Positions 1 to 11,473 of a DNA stretch of 64,000 nt are shown here, piece after piece. This DNA is from Enoplolaimus lenunculus (lineage: Eukaryota; Nematoda; Enoplea; Enoplida; Thoracostomopsidae). Positions within the stretch are counted from its first letter, which is position 1, and each line of letters opens with the position of its first letter. Both the position numbers and the translations under genes were made by a program. The notes beneath the pieces were generated by a model. It was not told the origin of the DNA. It saw only the letters and a program-made list of their open reading frames with translations, and searched no databases. The DNA is taken from positions 23,661 through 87,660 of the forward strand of contig JASANG010000681.1 of the NCBI GenBank assembly GCA_030248215.1. Reading direction: 5' to 3'.

Positions 1-180
1 TCCGTAAATAGTTTGCTCAAGTTGCTCAGACTATACGGCTGAAAGGGTTGAAATTTAGTTTTTGTTGATTTTCAACAATAAACATTAGCATCTGAATTTC
101 AGTCATAGAAACAAAGTAAAAAATAGTTTTAAATTTCTCAGCAACTTTAGCTCGTCGCTGGGAATAATTCTAAAATCAAG

Positions 181-401
181 GCTCGTATTCTCAAATGTGT
201 ATAGCAACTATCATCTGTTAGTGATAGGGTTTCAAACTCGCGAACTGTTACAGTTGTTGAACTCAAAATTATTGCAGGAGTAATGCAAATTAAATGCGAA
301 AAATGTGCGAAATTTTCAGTCTCAGCATTCACTGGTTCGAAAGCTACAAGACCTATCACAAACTGGTGACAGGTGGTACACACATTTGAGAATACGGAGC
401 C
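181..401. mobile_element. Inverted-repeat MITE, 'ATTCTCAAATGTG' family
   Basis: Ends are inverted copies: left reads CGTATTCTCAAATGTGTATA, right reads CACATTTGAGAATACG. The interior also folds back (TATCA...GGTGAC pieces on both arms). Related copies occur at 6932-7146, 29915-30134, 32615-32842 and 40984-41203, so this is a family and not a chance palindrome. No coding capacity; superfamily not determined. Confidence 0.75.
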
Positions 402-539
402 AGTTTTCAAGTTATATTAATGTCGGCATGACTGTTTTGAGAAACTTTTTATTTCATTTACGTAACAAAAATAAGTATTCCATCCAAAATATTTTTGAGA
501 CAAAAAAATACAACTTTCAATAGTTTAGAATACTTAGTG

Positions 540-835
540 ACAGTCTAAAGTATGTTCGATCGGAATAGCAGACCTTTTAACTAAACAGCTGAAAACGCGG
601 TTTATGAGTTGGTTCGAATTTTCGGCGCTCTGATCCTTAGCAAATACTCTACTACAACGTCACGTAGTCCGCCTGTTCAACTCGATTTATCGTTGACCAT
701 ATGTGGACCCTATGGTACCCATCATGAGTGCAGTGCATCGCATAGCATATATATGCGGTATACAGGACAATCATATGCCTTATGTACAATCTGTATTCTA
801 AAAGTCAATAAATTTCTCTGACTCGCTTAGCTGGC
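540..835 (+). mobile_element. Ty1/copia-like retroelement fossil: RNase H tail plus probable LTR
   Basis: A short plus-strand stretch near 555-610 reads like the C-terminal end of a copia polyprotein (ADLLTK motif). It is followed by sequence with a TATA-like run (about 748) and an AATAAA signal (about 808), as expected for a 3' LTR. It is a broken remnant with several breaks; the second LTR and other parts are not in the window. Identification rests on a short motif. Confidence 0.35.
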
Positions 836-1073
836 AATATTATTTACCGATGGTTTATAGCAAAATGTCCCGATACAAAATTCTGGTTAAATCTGGTTTC
901 ATTCTGTACATTAAAGCACAACTGCGCTTTTAGGTTGGGTTATGCATTGGCTAAAACAGCGTTGCTCAGCAACAGTTACGAATATTGACCTGATTGTATT
1001 AAGCTTTGTTATGTAAAACAGTTGGTGTTTGCCTGATGATTTATTTTTAAATTGTCGATGATTTCCTAAACAG

Positions 1074-1171
1074 CAGGGTTCCAATCGGAACTAGATTTTG
1101 TCGGAAGCGGAATCAGAATCGGAATTAAATTTTTCTATCGAAGCCGGAATTGGAATTCCAATGGAACCCTG
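1074..1171. mobile_element. 98-bp hAT-like MITE with exact 8-bp TSD
   Basis: The element starts CAGGGTTCC and ends GGAACCCTG, and is flanked on both sides by CTAAACAG (1066-1073 and 1172-1179). A CAGGG terminus with an 8-bp duplication is typical of hAT transposons. At 98 bp it can carry no transposase. Confidence 0.85.
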
Positions 1172-1830
1172 CTAAACAGTAACGTAGAACTAAAGTTAAA
1201 TAACGTATTTTGCGACAGGATACAGGATCAACGTATACAACGGCCGTAACAGTAGTATACGCAAATTACTAAGCCTAAGCCTAAGTGTTAGAATCAGCTT
1301 ATACCTAAACCAAAACTTTATCAAAAATGGTCTGAAGCTTAAGCTTATTGTCATGGACGTTTCCACGGGATGGCATTGGGGCCGTGCCCCCGAAATTTCG
1401 CTGGTTCCCCCTAAATTGACTCGGTCTAAAAACACTATTGAGTTGGAACTGTAAGGGCGCCCCAAAATTAATCGGCGAATCCCCAAACATAATTTACTGC
1501 GGACGCGCCTGCTTACTCTATTGCAGTCTCCGAGAAAAACGTTCCGCCCATGATCTTTACATGACTCGGATTCTTGGCCGAATTATAACAAAACTAAAAT
1601 TATATATTAACCCACCTAAAGTTTAATGCGTTCTTTGCAAAAATAGTCATCGCAGACGTATAAATAACAAAATCGGCAAAAATAGCCACATTTTGGAACC
1701 TTGTTGAGGTTGAATTAGAGCGAAGAAATTGATATATCGCATTCTTAAGCAGAATATTTGTTATTTATATAACCGGTTTGAAACCAGACGCTTCGGAGTA
1801 GAAGAAACCGGGAAATAGCTTAGTATTAAA

Positions 1831-4048
1831 ATGAACGATATATTTAGTGGACTGGTAGAAAAATTACGTCAATTAACGGATGACGCGGATGTATCCCTTG
1901 CAGAACTTGAATTACAAGTAAGGTTGTGAGGCTATCAAAACCGTAACCTGGGGTGGGCAATGGATGATGCTTTCGCCTCCCTTTGTGATTTTCGTTCAGA
2001 GGATTGTAGAAGTGTATCAGTTGGTACGACAAAAGCCTTTTTCGAAAATTTTTTTCAAACACAAACTGGCCGCTGTATGACGTATTTGATAGTGAAATAT
2101 TAGATTTTTGTCAAAAATTTGAATAAACGTGTCATAATTTCCACACGTCGATCCGTTCTCTGCATGAAAATCGTTGGTTAAAACAGCATCTTCGACAACC
2201 TGCGAATTGCAGGTGCAGTTATTTTGAAAGATGAACAAAATACATTGAATATCAACACTATTCGACTTCACAGTTATTACCGGATCGAAAATGCTGTACA
2301 GGAATCAGATGTTCCGCTGGACTTTAATTCTTACGTTAAGATTTAGTACTAAAATTGCGTTTTCGTTCAGTCTGGATTTACCACTATTTACAACAATTCA
2401 CTTTGACATTAAATCAGGTGTAAACCACGCACAATCATATTCATGTTATATTGTTCGTGGTTTTGAAAATCAGAGATACTAGAGACCCTAAAACAATTTG
2501 CTGTACCTTATAAATTACTATCTTGTTTTCGTTCATATCCAAGGGCACAGTTGAACCCTTTTTCCATCGACTCACCGATTCGTTGCTCATTATTACGCTT
2601 AGGCTTAGGTTTAGGCTTACGTCGCTTATGGTTATGTTTAGGTTTATTTACAGGTTTTCAAACCCTGTTACGCGACAAGTTGTCTGGCAACGAATTGTCG
2701 TAGATTCATTTAGTTAAGCTTATTTTTAATATACGTGCATAGCAATAGCTGTATGGCGTGTGACGGGGGTTAACTGTTATGCACGCAGTAATTATTCATT
2801 TATAAACCTTTATTGTCTAAAATACTCCCCTCGCATTCAACTTTGACTTTAATGCCACTCAAGTTTAGAGAAAGCTTAGGTCCGGCAGCGAAAAGATTTT
2901 AAGTTTGTCATCGTTTCTATAAACGTCTATTAACCCTTTCTCACATAAATATTTTCAATTTCAAATGAGACGTAATTTCAAGTTAAGATTCGAATCCCAG
3001 TACCTGAGTGAGAAGGTTAGTAAAAGTGTTGTTTGAAGGTCCTTTATGTTTTAGGTTACTTCACCGGTTGAAAAATCACTTAACAAAGCCAAATCGATCA
3101 ACCGCTTAGCGCAAGCAAGCACTGATTCTACACACTGTTTCGATACAATTTCAACGTCAAAAAGTTTGACACGCGAACCCAATGCTCAAAATATCATACC
3201 AGCAACTAAGCCACAACACCATTTAGTTAAAGCGGAAGTAACCACTAATTCACAAGCTTCGACTGCTAATCAGGCTGGACGAACCGGAACCACTTGCGGA
3301 TCTGATATCGAACACAAATCGAAATACTCTTCTCAGATTGATGGATTAGTAACCAGAACGGGCTCTAATTCAAAACAAAGACCACAAAACTTTAGTGAAA
3401 TCGAACCGAATGAAAATAACCAAAATTTGGAATCGAAGAAAAATACAATCATTTGTCAACCTGGTCACAGCGATAAACACGCACCGAAGCAAGAATATTC
3501 TACAGCCCATGGTAACACTTTAAGCTCAACCGGAAGTATTCAACATTGCAGTTCAGATGCAATCTCGCAGTCGGTTGTAAACGGAAGCATCAACGGGTTT
3601 CCTGGCTTCTGGCACGGTTACTCACCAATTGTATCACCTGGTGATTTGAGCTCCGGTGCGGTGTCTCCGAACGAAACGGTCAACTCAGCGTTGCAGAGTC
3701 GAAATATGGAACACGGAAGTAAAACTGCAAATTCAATTCAAATTGAAATCGCCGGGATTCGATCAACCGTATCTGATATGAATATCAGTCCTTGTTCCAA
3801 AAGCAACAAAGACGGAACAAGATTTAAATTTTCACAATCAGGAAGCGAAGAGTATGTGAACAGTTTACGAGCACAAGACATCATCGATGGTGGTTGTAAA
3901 TCAGATGTGGGGACACGAAGACGGCTGCTCGGTGGAGTCAATAGTCGAAAATGTCCCACTCCCGTGACTCTATCGCCGTTAATTACACGGCAAATTTTAC
4001 GGAGTGGCAGTTTGACCAGTGTTTCGTCAACTGACAGCAGTATTCATG
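1831..4048 (+). CDS. C2 gene exons 1-2: N-terminus and disordered linker
   Basis: Exon 1 (1831-1917) encodes 29 residues beginning MNDIFSGLVEKLRQLTDD, amphipathic and possibly helical, and stops at CAA|GTAAGG (phase 0). Exon 2 (3055-4048) follows a TTTATGTTTTAG acceptor and ends at CATG|GTAAGT (phase 1). Exon 2 is a single block rich in Ser, Asn, Thr and Gln with no recognisable domain, as is common between the N-terminus and C2A in synaptotagmin-like proteins. The intron between them carries a degraded repeat whose copy ends within about 45 bp of the exon 2 acceptor. Confidence 0.75.
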
Positions 4049-7000
4049 GTAAGTATACTTTACTTGAATATGGATCAAAGTACATTTATAGGATATGTGT
4101 ATTAATAAAGCCTTAATTCATGCAATACGTAATTTGGGCATCGTTCCAGTACATTTTATACCGATTTAAAGTAAACAAACGTTAGAATGGGTTTAACTCC
4201 GTTCAGGCGAGTTTGCAATTAAATATGTCTATTCGTAGTCGCCTGGCTATGCAAGCATAAAAGTTTATGTAGCCACAGATTCTTTGACTGTAGCTTGTTT
4301 TTTCGAATAAAAACATTATAACCTACGTTATTCCAAAGTCGGTCAAAACTACTTTAAGGGGTGTAACAGTAGTTTAAGCGTATTCCCAAGCCTAAGCCTA
4401 AGCGTTGCAAAAATGTGTTCCCCGAGCCAAGCAAAAAATGTAATCTAGAATCTAAACCTGGTCTTTTATGAAAAAACCAGAAACCTGGACGCCCCTTAAA
4501 GTAACATGGGTCGCAAACTCTTCTTAGACTCTAGATATTTACATCAGTGGTGTGGACAGGCATCGGAAGTCATTCAAAACCAGTTGCTGATCCATGCAGG
4601 GTTGAGGGAATATATCGTAATGACCATGCATTGCTAACAATTTTGCAATGTAAAAGGGGGCAGTTTACAATGTCACTGAGCGAAATTGAAATATAAAGAA
4701 TATACCAGAAATTAACCAAATATTCGTCAGTTGATGCATTGGCTTGCATTGAAGTTTGCACAACACATTTTTTAATTATTCGAACATTTGTTTCCAAAGT
4801 ATTTTATAGCAGCTGTTATTTTAGACGTATCTCCTGCCTCGACACTTATTGAACATTTACCACATGCTCTATCAACTGACAGTGTCCTGTCATCCTGTTC
4901 CGCTAACGAACTTTTACAGACTGACATGGAAAATGGGAAATTAGAAGTTAAACTATCTTATGACAGGTGAGCGGACTGTTTTATAAAATCATGCCCCCCC
5001 ATAGCAATGGACGGCAACAGCATGTAACTTTATAGGAGGGTAAATTTTCACTATACTCTAGACACGCAGGGTGCAACCGGAGGTGAAAAATATCGGATAT
5101 AGTGTCGAAGGTCAACGAAACTTGCCGGAGTCGGAGGTGACGCGAAATTAGGTAGTTAAAATGATGGTTAATTATTGTTACTTTTAGCCAATATCTGCAA
5201 TATGTTGTTAAGTTGCTTGGTTGTAGACTAAGTTTCTGCGAAATTTCGGAAATTCTTTCTTGAAAATTGTGACAAATCTAAAACGAAACGCGCTAAACAG
5301 GTAAATTTTGCAAAATTATCCAAAATTTTACTACTGAAACTGCCGAAACCTTCGGCAAAAATTCTACCGGAGCCGGAGCCGTGGCCGATTTTCTGCCGGA
5401 ACCGGAAGCAAACCTCCGGTTGTACGCTGTAGACACGTTTTAGAAGACGTTGGGACGAAGTGACACATGAGTATAAAAAGGCTAAATTATAATTTTTGAA
5501 AATAAAAACTATTTTCAATTTTTGAAAAATGAAAACAGCTTTTTCTAAATTTTTCATCAACTTCAAATGCGATTGAAGTCAATAAACTATTTGGATTTAG
5601 CGTTAAAACGCTTGGTACCAACACATTTGCGGGATTTGCCATGAAATGTTAGACGTTTTTCATTCAAGCGAACCGTGTTAATTGAGTCAAAGCACTATTT
5701 TACTTAAAAAGTAAAGCAGAAAACAAGACGGAAAAGGCATCAGATCGTGGAACAACCAAAACTCAAACGCAAAACAAACACTGAGTTTCATGAATTTGGC
5801 ATATTATTCATGTTATTGCAACCATGAGCGCCAATCTGTCCTCAAAAGTGGTGACGGGATCAGTTCAGTAATATCCTGTTGGCTTCATCGGTTGCTAAAA
5901 ACTGGTTTAGCATATTTTTCCTGTTATATATTAATTTTCTAACGAATCGCATACGATATAATGTGTTGACATTTATATGGATTTAAAAAATTATACGTCC
6001 TACTAGGAGCCCCACTTATATTAATACCCATCTTGTTGGTGCAGTGCTTGATGTGGCTTCTCAGAATATTTGAAAAGCACGAAGGACAAATTCTCTAAAA
6101 TGTCATTTTAATTTGTCACAACAATCACTGTACAGTGGTCGGTTATAGATTGTTCATTGGAAGGAATTGCAGAAATGTACATAATTATTTATGTTGCAAG
6201 TATGTGTTTGATACATGTAAATCTTTCAATTTGCTTTAGAATTCTCTAGACTCAGTCCAATGTAGTGTTCAACACCCTTTTTGCCCTGTACCTAATTTCA
6301 AGTCACAATGCTGTTCTGTTCCCTGGTCGAATAAAAGAGACTATGTAACTTTTTACATCCACTTAGATGCTATAATGTGAATGATCCGTAATTAGCATAT
6401 AGACCAATCTGCTACCAGTTTGGCTTAGGTCAAATAGCAATTGTGAAATGTACCAACACAACAGCGATGTAAAACCAACGCTGCATGACCAAATAGTCAA
6501 ATTTGACTATAAGTTCAACAACAGCTTAATAGCATAGGCCAAGTTCAATAAAAGCTTAATAGCATAGGCCAAATTGATGTTGTCTAAATAGCAGATTGGT
6601 CTACGACATATAATTTGTTTCGACATTTAATATCTTCAGCTGTTAATTGGTTTTATTTTCAAATTATTTATTTACAGTGAATCAAGCATTCTAAATGTTT
6701 GGATACTACAATGTTGTAATCTTCGTTTCACTAAATATCACAAGAGTGAAGCTTGGGTTGTGTTATTTTTACTACCGCACGGTAAACCACTGTGGAAATC
6801 GAAAGTAAGCATTAGAGAAAAATAAGCATACCAGAACCCGAAGGTTGTGTGCGATCTTTGCCAACGAACCAGTGCAGAAACCAAAGTTTCATTGTGCGGC
6901 TTGAGCAATCAACGAAGCTGAATTACAAAATTCTCACTCACATATGTATTGCAACTATTAGCAGTTAGCAATAGGTTTTCAAACTCGCTTACTATTGTAG

Positions 7001-10000
7001 TTCATGAACTTAAAATTGGTACAAGAATAGAGCAAATCATATGTGAACAAATGTGCAGAATTTTGAGCGCCAGCATTGGTTCGAAAGTTACAAGACCTAT
7101 CACCAACTGGTAATAAGTGTTGCACACATTTGTGAATATATACGGGCTTAGATAATAACATCTCATGAGTATATCGTAAGCTGCAATTTTGTTTAAGTTA
7201 TAAAAACATTGTTTAATATACTTTAGCTTAAGCTTAACTCAGAATGAGTTGAATCCCCTTAGAGGTAAGAGCTCTTAATTACGACTTTAGAAATAACAAA
7301 ATTCTTTTTCTGAGTTAATAATTTATCAATTGATCGGAATTTAACAGCGTTACGCATTGTTTGTTTACATTTTTAGTTTCGACAAAGAACTGTCAATACA
7401 CAGTTTCACGAGTTATTTCGGCAGCGTCTCCGGCCGAATATATTGCGTAAACTTGCGTTGCTTTGTCAAATATACGAACGGCCGAGTCTCAATCAAACTG
7501 AAACAGATGGAACATCGACTTCAACGTTTAATTTGAAAAGCATCAATGAGTGCAATTTAATTGGCAACGTACGAGTTCGACTGAAAGATTTGGCGTTAAC
7601 AAAAACTCCTGATACCCATTGGCTCAGTATTCTGTCTGAAACGCAAGAACAAGTAGTTATTTATATGTCAAAAAATGTTACATCATCCATTCATTTTAGT
7701 AATTCAACACTGTAGATTCCAGTGAGTCCAGTAATCAACTCAAAAAGAGAATTGATTATTTTTCGCCATTTTTTTAGTTATATAATAGCAGTAAATATTG
7801 TTAACTCACTCTGAGCTTATTTCATTTCGGCCGAGTTGATTAATTAACTCAGAAGGAGTTAAATCAATTTAGAATTCTGAGTTCTGAAAGACCTAATTCA
7901 GAGCTCAGACTCCTCAGTGGATTCAACTCATTCTGAGTAAAAATCAACTCACTTGAATTTACAGTGAACGCTTTCAAAAATGATTTAAAGTTTTATATTC
8001 CAATTAGTGCTAAAACGTGAGACAACGTAGCTATTAAACAACAACTGAGGTTTCGAGCTACCATCACTCTGATCATTGGGGAATTTTTTCAACTCTAATA
8101 AAACAATACAAACATTTAAGTTTTGGTTTGAATGTGAATTCTAAGAGACGTTGTCGAGTTTAATTAAGCAATTTTTATAAGTTTAAAATTGTGAATTTTT
8201 CAAATTTTTGCGTTGTAAATCCCTCGGGCTCGTAGCCACAGCGTAGACCATTGGGAGCTCTCATTCCGTCTGAAAATTTTTTGACCACCCTAAAACGTTG
8301 TCGCTTGAAGGTTAATTCAAACCCTTACATGCTTCTACTGATAGTTTTTTAGCCCATCCTTGTATGCTGACCCAGCTACCGGTTTGGAATCCGTAAAAAC
8401 ACCATCAGGTTAAGAAAACAAAGTCGACTTTAATGTTAATATTCAGCAGTACATGCAGAGCTTTAATATAGTATTCTATATGCTCCATTTACATTTTAGT
8501 TAGGAATCGTGCCAGAAACATATAAACCAGTTTTGGTTGCGCTTTCCAAACTTCAGCATCCTTTAAAACACTTTTATCGGCTGAATATGCCGTTAGTGTT
8601 GCCAGCGCTTTTGCGTTAGCAACATTTTCAAGCGTTTGCTAAAACGATATTTTAGCATCAAAATAACTATTTTTGTATTTCTGAAGATTCCTACGATAAA
8701 AAGATAATCTTACGCTGCAACCTCTAACTTAAAGAGCCAATGTTACTTTAAGGGGCGTAACAGTAGATTAACCGTATTCCTAAGCCTAATCCTAAGCCTA
8801 CGCGTTGCAAAAATGAGTTCCTAAGCCTAATTCTAAGCAAAAAATGTAATCAAGAGTCTGTAAACCTTCTCTTTTATAGGCCCACCAGAAACCTGGACGC
8901 CCCTTAAAGTAACATGGGCAACTTAAAGTCAACTGATTGAGTGATTTCGTATTTTTGTTCTTTGTAAACATGAGCTAGAAAGCCCCTTCTGTTGTAAAAT
9001 ATTCCTGTTTTATATTTAAGACTTCGACGGGTAAACCGGATCTTGGAGAAGTGCAATTTTCACTTAATTATTCGCCTGTCTCAGAACGACTGACCGTAGT
9101 TTTATGCCATGCTGCTGGTGTTCAAAACAGAGAAGGACGCAAGCCATCCCGTAAGCGTTGCTTGGCATAAATATGCACGCGATAATTGTTGTTAGAAACG
9201 ATTAGGCTCATGTAAACCATTAGGGTCTCAAATGGTAATTCCAACATCAATACGAATGGTGATCTAGCGGATATGACGACCAAATGAGAATGTCACATGA
9301 CAAGGGTTGCCAAATCAGAGGGTATGGGTGTGGCTGCTCCGGTTGTAGTAAACATTTTAACCGCTACATTTTTTCAGACATTCTAATTCGAGTATATCTT
9401 GTAAACGGTCCAAAGAAAATGGCCAAAAAGAAAACATCGGTGAAACCAATGGACACAGGATTGAAAACGTTTATCAATGAAACTGTTATATTCCGACTGC
9501 CGCAACAACAGGCGAATGTGAGTTAAATTTATTGTTAATCAGGGTAATAGCGCAAACAAGGTCCAGTTGTCTATACTAAGCTTTAAGCTTAACGTGCAAA
9601 TGAAGGCTTCGGGTAAAATAACGAAACAGGAATTGGGCAGAGGTAAAAGTTGCTAAAACCCAACCGAAGGTTAGATAAAACAAATGAAGAAGATATTAAA
9701 ATTGTTAATTTAAACTGCACTCTGCAGATTCGTAAAAATGATTTATAAGCTGACTGCTGCGAGCAATTAATTGCAAATTTTGTACGTGCAATAAATATGC
9801 AATGTACAATGTTTAACCATTATTACCCAGTTGCGCGTTCTAAAATCAAAAGAAAACTTAAGAGTCGCCTCGTATTTAGGAGTCGGGCTCTTACAGCTTG
9901 GCCCAAATGGTAAACACATCTCAGCTAATATTGTAGTGGTTCTAGTCTTGCTTTAAAATTAGATGCGAGAACAAATAGAAAAATTAAACGGTTTATGATA

Positions 10001-10419
10001 CAAATTTTGTAACTGTGATGTCGACAAGCATGATCACAATTGTTCTCAGTGCCAAACTTCACAAAACTGCAGAACAAGTAAAACTCTCGTACTGATACAT
10101 CGCGGTTTTAAGTGAACTTGTAAATTTTGGAACTGGCTGAGTTTAACATTTTCACTCATACAGTATACTATGAGCAACTAAATACTGTAAAAAATTCTTA
10201 CTTTGTATCTTTGATAAATATTTTAAGGATGTTTACTTACGACTTAGCATAGTGGATCAAAGGGTTGAATATTCGATAAATAATGACACCAGCATCGGGC
10301 ACATTACAGTTGGAAACCGATGTTCCGGAAAAGAGTATGGACATTGGAATCAAATGTTAGCGAAGCCAAATCATCCTGTCACAATGTGCCATCCAATAAG
10401 GCCCAAGAAAACTATGTAA
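1831..10419 (+). CDS. Tandem C2-domain protein, synaptotagmin-14/16-like (8 exons)
   Basis: Exons: 1831-1917, 3055-4048, 4825-4966, 6678-6804, 7377-7652, 9021-9150, 9378-9517, 10228-10419 (TAA). Phases join without conflict to give 695 aa. Layout: short N-terminus, about 330 residues of Ser/Asn/Thr-rich probably disordered sequence, C2A (about 397-542) and C2B (about 548-690). C2A opens with GKLEVKLSYDR and C2B with GEVQFSLNYSP; C2B ends with the HWNQML motif seen in synaptotagmins. The calcium loops lack the usual aspartates, and the SIGHITVG...SGKEYGHW stretch resembles Syt14/16, which are known as calcium-independent trafficking proteins; role here is inferred. No transmembrane segment is visible. 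The donor at 7652 (GTAGTT) is the weakest junction; without it the frame ends at 7715 and C2B is lost. Start chosen at the first ATG of an exon with a strong donor (CAA|GTAAGG). Confidence 0.8.
2932..3012. repeat. Fragment of the TTAACCCTTTCTCACA repeat
   Basis: Starts TTAACCCTTTCTCACAT and contains a B-box-like GATTCGAATCC. It matches the left part of fuller copies at 27705-27974 and 60082-60706. It lies about 45 bp before the acceptor of exon 2 of the C2 gene. Confidence 0.55.
4341..4512. mobile_element. TTAGGC-bearing hAT-like MITE (family T)
   Basis: Left arm reads ACTACTTTAAGGGG and right arm ACGCCCCTTAAAGTAACATG; between them is AAGCCTAAGCCTAAGC (TTAGGC repeats on the minus strand). 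The 8-bp flanks CCAAAGTC and GCAAACTC match at six positions, consistent with an old 8-bp target duplication. It sits in intron 2 of the C2 gene. Confidence 0.75.
4825..7652 (+). CDS. C2 gene exons 3-5: C2A domain
   Basis: Exons 4825-4966, 6678-6804 and 7377-7652. The beta-1 strand (GKLEVKLSYDR) closes exon 3; exon 4 gives ILNVWILQCCNLRF then WVVLFLLPHGKPLWKSK, the polybasic-strand region; exon 5 continues with TQFHELF, a counterpart of the usual FNE-F motif, and ends near HWLSILSE. Loop 1 has no aspartate and loop 3 is replaced by an insertion rich in Thr, Ser and Asn, so calcium binding is unlikely. Exon 5 reads on past 7652 to a TAG at 7713-7715, where an inverted-repeat element begins; a shorter C2A-only isoform is therefore possible. 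Confidence 0.75.
5067..5429. mobile_element. hAT-like MITE, CAGGGTGCAACCGGAGG ends, 8-bp TSD
   Basis: Begins CAGGGTGCAACCGGAGGT and ends ACCTCCGGTTGTACGCTG, flanked by exact TAGACACG (5059-5066 and 5430-5437). The interior is rich in CGGA/TCCGG motifs shared with the element at 24142-24551. The minus-strand open frame inside it is not a gene. Lies in intron 3 of the C2 gene. Confidence 0.88.
6932..7146. mobile_element. Inverted-repeat MITE, 'ATTCTCAAATGTG' family
   Basis: A diverged copy with TCTCACTCACATATGTATTG at the left and CACACATTTGTGAATAT at the right, and the characteristic inner GGTTCGAAAGTTACAAGACC. Lies in the intron before C2 exon 5. Confidence 0.6.
7708..7966. mobile_element. 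Inverted-repeat MITE, CACTGTA...TACAGTG ends (family N)
   Basis: Left end CACTGTAGATTCCAGTGAGT and right end ACTTGAATTTACAGTG are inverted copies, with GAGTTGA/TCAACTC motifs repeated inside. A second copy is at 42493-42742. The first bases of the element supply the TAG that closes the open frame continuing from C2 exon 5. Confidence 0.75.
8735..8920. mobile_element. TTAGGC-bearing hAT-like MITE (family T), 8-bp TSD
   Basis: Runs from AGCCAATGTTACTTTAAGG to CCCTTAAAGTAACATGGGCA, flanked by exact ACTTAAAG (8727-8734, 8921-8928). The interior carries CCTAAGCC repeats. Located 100 bp before C2 exon 6. Confidence 0.88.
9021..10419 (+). CDS. C2 gene exons 6-8: C2B domain and C-terminus
   Basis: Exons 9021-9150, 9378-9517 and 10228-10419. 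Reads GEVQFSLNYSPVSERLTVV, then RVYLVNG with MAKKKTSVK (the lysine-rich beta-4 patch of C2B domains), then TFINETVIFRLP, and finally SIGHITVGNRCSGKEYGHW. The last residues are PIRPKKTM before TAA. The aspartates that bind calcium in loop 1 are missing. A palindromic transposon starts 13 bp after the stop codon, so any 3' UTR includes it. Confidence 0.8.
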
Positions 10420-10432
10420 ACATAAGAAAGCC

Positions 10433-10645
10433 TACACTGCAAAAAATAGTGAGGCAAATTGACTCTCTCCGAAATAGACTCTACGGGACTACACAAACTG
10501 AGCCAAATTCGACTTCGCCAGAGTCAAACGTGCGACTTAGTGAGTCAAATTTGACTCTGGCGGAATGGAATTTGAGTGAGTTTGTGTAGTCCCGTAAAGA
10601 TTATTTCGTGGACAGTCAATTTGACTCACCATTTTTTGCAGTGTA
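10433..10645. mobile_element. Near-perfect palindromic MITE (family S), TA-flanked
   Basis: Both ends read TACACTGCAAAAAAT inwards; the arms carry AGTCAAATTGACTC and its copies so that most of the 213 bp folds on itself. Flanking TA at each side suggests a Tc1/mariner-type target. Lies immediately downstream of the C2 gene stop codon. Confidence 0.85.
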
Positions 10646-10825
10646 TAGTGGATTTGAGCGTTATTGTTTAAAAACAAAACCACTTATACAAATATACACT
10701 GAATTTGCAAAGTAAAATTTAGTATAAGTGTTTGTATAATAGTTTGATTTTAAAAATTACTGACACGGAAAGGGAATATAATATATGAGAATTAGTTTAA
10801 AATCTAAAAACATTCGCTTCACGCA

Positions 10826-11043
10826 AAAAATTGGTGAATCAAATTGACTCTCCGAAATAGGCTTTTCCTGACTATACACGAACTGAGTCAAATTCGACTC
10901 CGCCAGAGTCAAATTCGACTCAGCCGAATCGATCATCAGTGAGTCGAATTTGACACTGACGGAGTCGAACTCGACTCAGTTTGTGTAGTCTCGAAAAGCC
11001 TATTTCAGAGAAAATCGATTTGACTCACCATTTTTTGCAACCG
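10826..11043. mobile_element. Palindromic MITE (family S), diverged ends
   Basis: Same GTGAATCAAATTGACTC arms and ATTCGACTC core as the copy at 10433, with the terminal CACTG lost at both sides. Fold-back hairpin of about 215 bp. Confidence 0.75.
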
Positions 11044-11124
11044 AAACTTTATATTTCTATTTCACAGTATTGTAGCGAAATTACACTGCACATGCAGCAC
11101 ACTATTACATAATTTTTTGACCAA

Positions 11125-11292
11125 TGCAGCTTTTAAGAGTGTAACAGTAGTCTAAGCATATTCCAAAACCTAAGCCTAAGTGTAAACACAAGTCCAAAAA
11201 TAAAGTCTACGCAAATATTAGTCTAAACCGTAAGCCGATTGTATTGTAAGTTTTGCAAGAAACTACGACGCCCAAAAAATGACATAGGCTAT
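11125..11292. mobile_element. Diverged family T MITE (TTAGGC-bearing)
   Basis: Recognisable by GTGTAACAGTAGTCTAAGC, an internal CCTAAGCCTAAG run and GACGCCC near the right end. Ends and target duplication are no longer clear. Confidence 0.5.
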
Positions 11293-11473
11293 TTTTTACA
11301 TCAAAAAAGTTGCCATGATACTTTCTGTTCAACAGTGATGCTTATGTGTATTGCAATGCTTTTTATTGTTCTTTACTTTTATTTTTATATATTTGTCCTG
11401 TGTTGCCCCTGCATAAAATATGTGGCTTGAATTAATGTAGAATAAAATTCATATTATTTGGACCATGTACGAT

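Larger units (their letters stand above)
1..1830. other. 5' flank of the C2 gene, repeat-rich, no gene seen
   Basis: No supportable host coding exon before the ATG at 1831. The stretch holds an inverted-repeat element (181-401), a retroelement fossil (about 540-835), a 98-bp hAT-like element (1074-1171) and a degraded TTAGGC-bearing element around 1195-1330. Any promoter or non-coding first exon of the C2 gene should lie here, but I cannot place one. Confidence 0.5.

Noticed and set aside
609-821. 70-codon plus-strand frame as a host gene
   Set aside because: It lies in a probable retroelement fossil and LTR-like sequence.
7653-7715. Extension of the C2A exon as the normal C-terminus of the C2 protein
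   Set aside because: The stop comes from a MITE end, and a full C2B domain in frame follows from 9021; kept only as a possible isoform.
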